Shown: positions 55,607-64,000 of the stretch, one piece after another
How the letters are laid out: each line of letters opens with the position of its first letter
How positions within the stretch are numbered: the first letter of the stretch is position 1
Assembly (NCBI GenBank): GCA_015852425.1
Contig: JAAAIG010000088.1
Location: forward strand, 1 to 64,000
Direction: 5' to 3'
Length of the DNA stretch: 64,000 bases
Source of the DNA: Gryganskiella cystojenkinii
Lineage: Eukaryota > Mortierellomycota > Mortierellomycetes > Mortierellales > Mortierellaceae
Made by a program: the position numbers and the translations under genes
The notes under the pieces: model-generated
Told to the model about the DNA's origin: nothing
The model's database searches: none
Seen by the model: only the letters and a program-made list of their open reading frames with translations

Positions 55607-57149
55607 TGGAGGAGGAGGAGGAGGAGGAATGGGAGGTCTGTTGTTGTCTTGTTTCTTTTGTCTATTATGTCAATGGTCCTAAGTGTGCGTGTGTGTGTGA
55701 GTGAGAGTGTCAAATGAGTCGGTGGTTGTTGCAGAGGATTCCCCTTTTGGTATTTGAGAAGAAGGAAGTGAAAGAGAGCAAGAAAGTACCGAAGAAGGAA
55801 AGTATTGGATACGAAAAGAATGGGAAACGCGGTAAAAATACAATGGGAGAGGGAGACCGACAGAGTTGTATTAATGAAAAGTAGATGCGAGTGTGCTGTG
55901 TGTGTGTCGTGTTACAATTTACAATTGAAGAAAAAAGAAATAAAAGCCCCGTTCAGGCGACAAGAATAGGTCGAGAGCAGGACTTGTCCGTGAATCGAAA
56001 AGAGATTAGGAAAAAGAGGAATGAATGCATAAGAATCAGAGACAGGAGACAACAAGGTTCAAGGCAACCAGGCAGGGTATGACTTGAAACGGGGGTGCCC
56101 AAAGAAAGGCAACAAAGGGCATCACCATTAAAGCAGGGATTTCCTTCCATTAAGGGGTTGACTGGGTTCCATTTTTTTTTTTTTTTTTGGCTTTCTTTGT
56201 GCTACCATTCCACGCGGTCGAATGGGAAATGAAAGAACTCACTTGGACCACTCTCTGTCGACTGTTGCAGAACAGGGACAAGAGGCAGGCTACCCCGTGA
56301 GAAAAAAATGGAACGGAGCGTTTGGTTGCACTATTCGTTTCTTGGTGGACCAGATCACTGTTATTTTTTCTTTGTCCATAGGCGACAATCCTAGGAAACG
56401 ATGAGGTGCCCGATCAGATCCAATGCAGAGGGCCAGCAGAATACCACAGACAAAAAAAAAGACATCGAGAGCGAGAGAGCAATTGGACCCTTTTTTCACT
56501 CCCTATCCTCACTTTTGCCACTCCCCCTTCCTATTTTGTTGGTCAGACTCACGTACCTCTTAAGTTCTCATCACGATCTGTACCTCTTAAGTTACCCTTG
56601 ACCTTTGATGCCTTGTGATGAGCTTGCTTAAGAGGAATTTGGTCCATCCTCGGCATTTCCGAGAAGGAATAAATTCCCACCCTCGTTTCTCTCTCTCTCG
56701 TTTTTTCTCTCTGCTTTCCTTCTTCAATCTTTCATATATTCCCTCCCCCAATTGTTCCATCCCTTTCCGTCCTCTTTTTCATCCACCGCTCCCTTTTTTC
56801 TTACCTGTTACCCCAGACTCTTGCTGCAATTAGAAGCAACAAACACGCGATAGCAAAAATCGAATCGAAAGTCAGCCAGTCAAGTCACCGACCTGTCCCT
56901 TGTCCACCTGCCGCTGCTTTGCTTTCTTCATTATTGTCTCTGACTCTTTTCTGTAGCACCCCCGCACTGCTTCAAATTTCTACCCACACAAAAAACTCCG
57001 TCTCGGTTCTTTCAATTTTTTATTGTTCCTCCGCTTTTCCGTCTCTTTTTTTTTTCAATTGCTCATCGTTCTTTCATCAATCGCACCTCCATTCCCTTCC
57101 ATCACCTCTCCTCACCCTCTCCTCCCCCCTTCCATCCATCTCCACAAAC
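55607..57149. other. Divergent intergenic region
   Basis: About 1.5 kb between the Furry-type and IDO genes. Contains a GGA repeat (about 55608-55630, coding-strand CCT), a TG run near 55686-55702, a T run at 56172-56188, and a long pyrimidine-rich leader (56670-57149) before the IDO ATG. No gene supported. Confidence 0.45.
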
Positions 57150-59605
57150 ATGCACTCCACCAACACCGAGTTGCCTCTGAGAGACCTCCCGGTTCTGTCT
57201 GACTACGACATCTCACCCAAGACTGGATTCCTTCCTGTGGAGCCACCGCTGCAGATCTTGCCCGATCCCTACTTTGCGCCATGGGAAGAAACCTTTGAGC
57301 AGTTCAATGGACTCCTCCTTGCCTCTAGACTCCGTCAACGTGTTAATGAGGTAAACCAATGAACCATTCTCTTTGTTCATGTGAAAAAGTAGCAGAAAAA
57401 AAAAAGTCTTTTCCATCGAGACCGTGCTCAGCACAGCGTAGTCCCGCAAGGAGAGGGGAGCGACGGACGACTTTCATTTCATTTTACGTTTTTCTCTTAT
57501 TGTGCCACCACCCCTTCATAACAATGACGACCCTGTCGCCTTTTAATTCTTCCTGAAGAACCCGATCAACGAAGAGAGATTCCCGTTACTGACTCTCGTT
57601 CCTCCCCTTTTGATCAAATTCATTTTAGCTTCCCGTCCTTGATGCTTCCCGACTTGTTACAAAGGCTGAACAAAGACGTGGATACCTGATCCTGTGCATG
57701 CTCTCGCATGCCTACGTCTGGGGAAAGCACGAGCTCGCTGCAGAGGTATGTTGTGACGACCAAAGATCCTTCTCTCCCTTTCAATCCTGTTGAATCTCTA
57801 CCCTTTGATTACTAACTTGACCCGATTGGTCCTTGACTATTTTTCGTTTTCTTAGTCGCTCCCTGAATCCTTGGCCGTGCCATGGCAAAACGTCGCGGAT
57901 ATGCTCGAAATCCAACCCGTTTTGACCCATGCGGCCGTTGTCATGTGGAACTGGAGACTTCTGTACAAAGATGGCCCAAGAGATCTCAGGTACGATAAAA
58001 TGAAAACAAATCAAACAAAACACAGCGGGACAAAAAAAAAAAGTGGATTCGTCATTTCAAATGAAAGAGGCGCTTTGACAGTTATCGGATCACCCCTGTC
58101 ACTCTCCGACAAACACATTGATTTGTGATCACTTTTTTATTATTGGCCCAAATAGCAATCTCGACACTTTGGCAACCTTGTCCGGATCTAGCGACGAGTC
58201 ATGGTTCTACCTGGTCACAACCGCCATCGAGGCTACCGGTGCCCCCGTCCTGATCAAGATCTTGCAGGCGATCCAGTTTGCTCGCGAGGATGATTTGACC
58301 GAACTGACTCGGGAACTCGAGGGCATTCGTGGGATTATCGAGGATTTGGTCGCAGTCTTGCGTCGCATGTTTGAGAAATGTGACCCCTATGTTTTTTACT
58401 GGAAAGTCCGTCCGTACTTGGCCGGATGGGAAAACATGGCCGAGGCCGGATTACCAAACGGAGTTCGTTATGAGGGCGTCGACAATGGCGAGTTCAAAAA
58501 GTTAGCCGGAGGCAGTGCTGCCCAGAGTTCGCTGATTCATACACTCGATATCGCTTTTGGAGTTGAACATTTCCCGACTGGTCATCGTCCCAACAAACCC
58601 ACCTCTTCTGGATGTGCGCATGCGAACGGAGCTGTCAACAGTACTGCGAATGGATCCTCCCACGCCACCAACGGTACCGCTAATGGCTCTCACACTGAAT
58701 CCAAGGGAACTGCGAATGGCACCGCTGCCGCAACTACCCCTGTTCATGCTGCTGGACCCACCAACTTTATCAAAAAGATGCGCTTCTACATGCCAGGGCC
58801 TCACCGCAACTTTTTGACTCATCTCACTGAGGTCGCCAACGTTCGCCAATATGTCACGGCTCGATCCGCCGAGAAGGAGCGAACACCCGAGGTTGAGAAA
58901 CTGATCACGGTCTATGACGAGTGCGTTCATCAGATCAAAGTCTTCCGGGATGTCCATATTCAGATGGTGACTCTTTACATTGTCATGCAGGCAAACCGAG
59001 GGCCTTCGATCTCGCACGGAGGCTTTGCTTCGCCCGCTAAGCCTGCCGCTGCGGAGGAGAAGGCAAACGCGGCAACAACCACCACCTCAACAGCAACAAC
59101 CACAACCACTACTACGACCCCCACCACAACAACATCCTCGACATCCTCGGCAACAACGACGAATAAGGGATCGAGCATTCTTTACCCACAGAAGGTCTTG
59201 TTTGGACAACCCTACGGCCTGGCCAAGAAGCAGGAGGAAGGAAACGATGTTGTGCGTGGTACAGGCGGCACAGACCTTATCCCGTTCCTTCGTCAATGTA
59301 AGTATTTTCTTTTCCGATTGTCATGCCACCTTCCCTTCCCGGGAAAACTGCTGCGCTCTTTTTTCTCTTTCATTTTCATTTTTTTCTTATTTCATTTTTG
59401 AGAATAAGATCGGTCGATCACCTTGCCGGATTTCCGGAAGACCCGAAAAAAAAGCGTGGGAATATCATGGAAACTTTTTTTTTGAACTTTTTCTCTTTAT
59501 CTATTTTGCTCATTCATTGTTTTAGCTCGTGACGAGACCAACGAGACAAAGATTGTTCCCACATCCTCGACGGCAACGCCACGAAAGCACTCGACCTCAG
59601 GATAA
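57150..59605 (+). CDS. BNA2: Indoleamine 2,3-dioxygenase
   Basis: Exons 57150..57350, 57629..57745, 57856..57989, 58156..59297 and 59526..59605 give 557 residues. Family blocks: LPVLDASRLVTKAEQRRGYL, FYWKVRPYLAGWENM, GEFKKLAGGSAAQSSLIHTL, KKMRFYMPGPHRNFL and VHIQMVTLYIVMQ. In the last block the His (about 417) matches the proximal heme ligand of IDO. The enzyme opens the indole ring of tryptophan to N-formylkynurenine, the first step of NAD synthesis by the kynurenine route, in the cytosol. Two low-complexity insertions, one Asn/Gly/Thr-rich (about 290-345) and one poly-Thr (about 450-485), make it longer than most IDO proteins. The GGSAGQS motif reads GGSAAQS. Confidence 0.95.
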
Positions 59606-60131
59606 TAGACGGATCTTTCGCAGGACGTTTACCGGCCAGTCATCGTCGTCAGCAGCAGTCCTGTCATTGGCCATCACTACAACACCATTATAGATATCTT
59701 CCTCCAAAAACCTGAGGAACCTGATGAGAGAACCAAAAAAATAACTAGCGAGAAAAAAGAATTAGGAAAGACCAACGGCATTTGCCGAGGTCAGAGTCCC
59801 TGTTTTAATAACATCGAGTGTATACCATTATTATATGTAACATATTCACATCCGCTCCTTGACTTTATTGCATTTTTCTTTGATGGAGGCACGCCCTTGA
59901 TCTTGTTTTTTTTTATGAATTACAGCATGTTGGAGGCAGAGCTGTGAGAGGTTCCGAGTTGATTCCTAGCCAACGGTAATTCCAGAAAAGTGAACGTCAC
60001 TGGGACCATGCGGACAACAATCGGTAGCCTTTTCCTGTAACAGACGTTTTTATTCTCTATGTTGACATGCATAATATTTCCGTGAGGTCTTTTTGCATTG
60101 ACTTTTCAAAGGTGAATTCGATCTTTATCGT
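59606..60131. other. Intergenic region
   Basis: 3' flanks of the convergent IDO and HAD genes, A/T-rich with short homopolymers. No gene supported. Confidence 0.4.
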
Positions 60132-61932
60132 TCAATCAAAGATAGGGAGTCCAAAGTACTCTGGGCTAAAGTTGTCCAAGGAATCCAACTTCAAGGTTGG
60201 TCCCTCCAGCTGTGGGTACAAACGCTCAATGTTCTCATCGGGGACCCAAAGGACCTTCATTCCCGCGTTCACACCGGCCTGCACACCAATGGGTGAATCC
60301 TCAAAGACCAAACAGTTCTCGTTCTCGACCTGATCTTTTTCCTGACCGAAATGTTCTGCAAGTCTGTCTCGGGCAACGAAAAAGATATCCGGGTTCGGCT
60401 TTCCGTGAAGGATGGCGGGGTCATCGCCACAGACGATCACGTCGAAAAGACTAAAGAGGTGTTGGTTGTTGGTCGCCTTCAGGTCGAAATTCTTACGGTA
60501 GGAGGAAGTGGCGACCTAATCAGGTAAGAAAAAAAAAGAGATGAAGGGATATTGGTGTGTTAGTGACCAAGAAAGGCTTGTTTTCGAGCGGGTGTGGTCC
60601 AAAAAAATACACCAAAGCCGAGAAATAAAGATCGAAAGGAAGAATTTCCTGTGATCCACAAACTTACAGCGATTGGGACACCCTTTGCTTTCAAGTGCTT
60701 GACAAGACGCAAGACTCCAGGAAGAGGAACGCAGTGAGGGAACCGCTCGAGTTGCAAGAGAAAGCGTTCATGCAGGTATTCCTCTGGAGTCATATCGGCG
60801 CCTGATTCCTGAACCAAGATTTGTGCAGACTAGTTTATCAAAATAAAGCAAAAAACCCCGAAGACGATGAGTTGTTAGCTTTGAAACCATTCGTCATTTT
60901 TGGGCACTAGATCCATCGAACTGCAACAATCGTAATCGCAGGTCTGATCTTGAAAAAAAGTTCAAGTGGCTAAAAAAAATTGCGGGCGTTTCGTTGTACC
61001 TCTTTCTCACGAAGACCCATCAACTTGGCCTTGAGCTCGAAGTCGTAGGTCTTTCCGTAACGTGCAAGGATCTCGGCTATTTGGGGGAGGGAGATCAGGG
61101 TGGAAAAGAGGGAGATACAAGAGAATATAAAGATAGTCAGTAATGTATCCGTGGGCAAGAGTAGATAAGAGTTCTTCTTTTGCTCATATGAGGCCCTACT
61201 CTCCTCGCTGACGTCAGCGAGAAAAAAACTCTATTGAAAGTTTGGGAATTTTTCCTCCGGTGCCCCCGTTCGCCCTCTTGACTGGGTGTATCTGGCATTG
61301 TGGTTGCATCCTTGCAAGATCTCTGTTTTTTTTTGTTCTCTGCCCATCGGCTCTTGAGGCGGCGATCTGTGCGTGCGAGCCGTTGAGTGACCATAATGAT
61401 GGCCCATTATGGGGACCCAATCTGGAAAGCATAGATCCTCGACGCCGATCTCCCCAGGAAATTCTGTCGACTCTGATTTTCTATCGGTCCTATCAAAAGG
61501 TCGGGATAGGAATGGTTGCGATTTGGGGTCGGGCGTAACGGAGAGAGAGGGAGAGGGAGAGAGAGAGAGACAGGCAGAGTATCTCGATTCCCAACCGCAG
61601 TAAACAAAAAAAAAAGGTCCTGCTCCACAGCAAGCACGGATAGCACAACGTGTTTGGTCTACAGTAGCATGCGAATAAAAGAAATAAACCTGGTAGAGCC
61701 GTTTTTTGGTAGTCCAATTGAGGAATCTCCCACCCTGACTGAAGAGATTGAATTGCTAAAGGGGGGAATTAGCAGAGAACAAAAAAAAGGGTTCCTTACC
61801 GGTGATCTCTGTGTAGAGGGTCTCGGTGTTGATGAGAAGACCGTCCATGTCAAAGATGCAGTGGGTGATGTGATGCTCAGGAGCGACAGCCGAGCCGTTG
61901 CCATTGCCGTTGCCGTTAGTGTGGGTGGTCAT
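60132..61932 (-). CDS. HAD phosphatase, pseudouridine-5'-phosphatase-like
   Basis: Exons 61800..61932, 61000..61076, 60668..60829 and 60132..60515 give 251 residues. HAD motifs: FDMDGLLINTE (motif I, nucleophile Asp, about 28-38), VATSS (motif II, just after the last intron), GKPNPDIF (motif III, Lys) and FEDSPIG (motif IV, Asp). The cap helices (LQLERFPHCVPLPGVLRLVK) and overall length fit the HDHD1/PUDP and glycerol/sugar-phosphatase group. Eukaryotic relatives remove phosphate from pseudouridine-5'-monophosphate; others act on glycerol-3-phosphate or 2-deoxyglucose-6-phosphate. The substrate here is not decided. The ATG at 61932 is chosen over a hydrophobic upstream extension because it directly precedes the Asn/Gly-rich linker and motif I. 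Confidence 0.9.
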
Positions 61933-62661
61933 TATGTCTGACGAAAGAGAGCGAATAGGTATAAATTGAATGAGAAGAAAATAGAAGGAAGAGTAATGAG
62001 AAGAAAAGAGGACAATGAAAAAAACGAGCTTAAATAGCAAAGACAGAAGAAATTCAGAAAAGTGACCCTTCTTGGCTCGTGGACTCCTTAGAACACTCTC
62101 TAATTATTCGTCTTGTTAGATGTTTAAGACCAAGGACTGAACGGTCTCTCGCTAATCTCGCGTAAAAAGACTGTCTTCGAGCCTCCTTCTTGAATACGCA
62201 CCATGATCCATGGTCATCAAGCAGCCAACAACAGTACACCCTCTCGCCGGGGTCTTGGTCGAAAGCAGTCTTGGCCTTCGTCCAAAGTCTTGCGAAAGGA
62301 TTCCCCGCTTCTCTCTTGCTCCATAATTAATGTTCAGATGTGACCAGATGATGTACCAGCACCGTTGTACCCAACGATAACGGTTATGTGTCCATCCTTT
62401 ACCATAGAACGTGTCAAGCTCTGGAAGCGTGTCCAAGAGGATGCTCACTCATGGACGCCGCACTCTTATTTTATTGCAAAGTTTTAGGATCGACGACCAC
62501 TTCCTTCTGAAAGAAGAAGTCCCCTCTCAGTAACCATTATTTGGCGCCCATTGATTCGAAAGAGTTAAAATTTTTGCTCTTTTGCCACCAACGTGTCCTT
62601 GTCCCCTTTGTCTGTTCCATTCATCGAAAAAAAAAGCCTACGAACGCGCTCCCTGGCCACC
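61933..62661. other. Divergent intergenic region with possible gene relic
   Basis: 729 nt between the divergent HAD and telomerase starts. From about 62150 to 62450 the minus strand has coding-like pieces in three frames, including WVQRCWYIIWSHLNINYG and FARLWTKAKTAFDQDPGERV, broken by stops. I cannot name a family. It may be a decayed gene or chance. Confidence 0.3.
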
Positions 62662-64000
62662 ATGGACTCCACGGTCCAACCCGATAACAACCCGATCACA
62701 AACGCGGTCCTTTTGACGATATTCCCTAACCTCTGTCGACTCCATGATTACCTCGCACTCCATTTAAATCACACACTCGAATTCATCCACGCTTCAGACT
62801 CGGTCGAGTACAAGGCCTTGTTGAATGACACCCTCGTGGGAATCAGTGATTTGCCAAACGCCTCGTCAAGGTCCACAAAGACCTTTCCAACCGAGAACAC
62901 GCCGAGTCCGAATGCATGTCAGGATGAGGTATGCCAAGAAGGTTTTTTGTATATTGGAGAGACCATGTTTGGAACGCCACTGGACCATCACATAACCAAA
63001 ACTCATATCCACTTTTTTTTTTTTTTTAATTAAAATAAAACATAGCTTGTTGACCATGCCATTGAACTCACCAATTCGGTATATCGCGGCACGAGTCTAA
63101 TGAATGTTCTCGCCTCGGGATATTTCAATGTAAGCAAGACAGACTGCTAGCAAGGAGACGAACTCCGAGTATTGCTTACCATAGCTCGTATAGATGAAAC
63201 TAACGACTGAATTTGCTTAACCAGACCCGGACAAGGCTCCCGATGATCGCAAAGAGGCACCGAAACACGCTCGAATCCTTTGTCCGTTCGCCACAATGGG
63301 AAACACTTTCTCGGAGGTAACAAGCATGACTCGAGAACAGAGGCAACCTTAACTCCGAAACCTCCCTTGTTGACAATTCTTCCTGTTTATATATTTTTTC
63401 TTCCGCTTACTCTGTTAAGAATCGGCGAAGCAGCCATGTTATTCTTGTTAACAGAAACATCCATCTTTGCGGCGCTATCCAACAACTGTTACTGTCAAAT
63501 CACTGGAACTCCTGTATACGAACTCGTGGGGACAAAGACACCGCTGAAACGCCAGGTCATGATCTCCCTTTCTACCAGAAAACGATCTGCCGCCACAGAC
63601 GATGGGGCGCCATCATCGTCATCGACAATACCAAATAATCGTGCGCCCGAAGCCTTTGAAAGGAAGCGGAGTAAAAAAGACACGACAGAACCCTTCAAGG
63701 ACTCGCCTGCTATCCCTCTGTCAGATATCTATTTCAGTCGGACAAAGATCTTTTACGCCAAACCTCGGCGAAAAGAGGACGGATTCTTTCAATGTAATTA
63801 CTGGCCATATATGCGCAAACAAAGGAGACATGCGAGTGGAAAAGAGGTAATATGGACTAATCTCTCCCCTCCACCTCTTTCACGTTTAACTCTTAAATTA
63901 TGCCATTAGGGGAGATCAACGCGAGTATCGATGAGATGATGGACAAGATGTTTCCAAGGCAAAGTGGGCTCGGAAACGTGTTCCAAAAATGTACGCCAGC
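62662..64000 (+). CDS. TERT: Telomerase reverse transcriptase, N-terminal part (runs off the window)
   Basis: Exons 62662..62928, 63046..63129, 63225..63316, 63420..63793 and 63910 onward; the frame stays open to 64000. The N-terminal (TEN) region shows SLMNVLASGYFN, FVRSPQWETLSRRIGEAAM, LFLLTETSIFAALSNNCYCQ and ITGTPVYELV. These match the TERT blocks NVLxxGY, W.LL..R.GD, and Y.I.G.P.YEL. A basic linker (KRSKKDTTE) follows, then SRTKIFYAKP. The start of the RNA-binding domain T motif, MFPRQSGLGNVF, follows; the usual form is FPxQFGLHNVF. The reverse transcriptase domain lies beyond the window. Exon 4 is taken to end at 63793, because the donor at 63847 would leave the T motif out of frame. 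The 3' end is missing only because the sequence stops. Confidence 0.88.

Overview
The window reads as nuclear DNA of an early-diverging filamentous fungus. Most genes carry several short GT..AG introns (about 60-150 nt). Proteins are rich in Gln, Ser, Thr and Asn tracts, start codons are preceded by pyrimidine-rich leaders, and recognisable fungal housekeeping genes are present (SGF29, RML2, BNA2, TAO3/mor2, YVC1-like, TERT). The gene content and style fit Mortierellomycota/Mucoromycota best. That placement is inference; no rRNA or other marker was available. Base order is complete except for nine N at 25073..25081.

Layout. 0.7-5.7 kb: three related secreted eight-cysteine proteins on the + strand, one with a long Ser/Pro stalk and a membrane/GPI tail, one short and soluble, one short with a GPI-type tail. 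6.0-6.4 kb: a decayed DDE transposase. 6.6-9.8 kb: four small genes, including a DUF4291 protein and a two-exon Cys/His-motif protein. 10.3-13.9 kb: a nine-exon TRP-type vacuolar channel (Yvc1-like). 14.2-14.7 kb: a secreted Gly/Tyr repeat protein with Lys-Arg sites ending each repeat. 15.3-18.4 kb: a DUF7587-like protein and a dynamin-family GTPase whose frame is broken once. 19.0-21.0 kb: a membrane-anchored HSL-type alpha/beta hydrolase. 21.6-23.3 kb: an unknown low-complexity protein. 23.5-28.8 kb: an ML-domain TRP-like channel (Flc/Pkd2 type) interrupted by the N gap. 29.9-33.4 kb: a RhoGAP. 33.6-38.0 kb: a 14-exon coiled-coil protein. 38.2-39.6 kb: a Ser-rich protein. 40.6-42.4 kb: SGF29. 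43.3-44.5 kb: mitochondrial ribosomal uL2. 45.0-45.7 kb: a secreted protein. 46.1-55.6 kb: a Furry/Tao3/Mor2 protein of about 2,839 residues in nine exons. 57.2-59.6 kb: indoleamine 2,3-dioxygenase. 60.1-61.9 kb: a HAD phosphatase. 62.7-64.0 kb: the 5' part of telomerase reverse transcriptase, cut by the window edge.

There is no operon logic; genes are individually promoted. A loose theme is polarity and the cell surface: Furry/Mor2, RhoGAP, the Flc/Pkd2-type channel and several secreted or anchored proteins. I found no rRNA, no convincing tRNA, no CRISPR array and no intact mobile element. The best candidates for something new are the eight-cysteine trio and the Kex2-like repeat precursor. 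Exon joins were deduced by eye from splice motifs, reading phase and remembered family similarity; no search was run.
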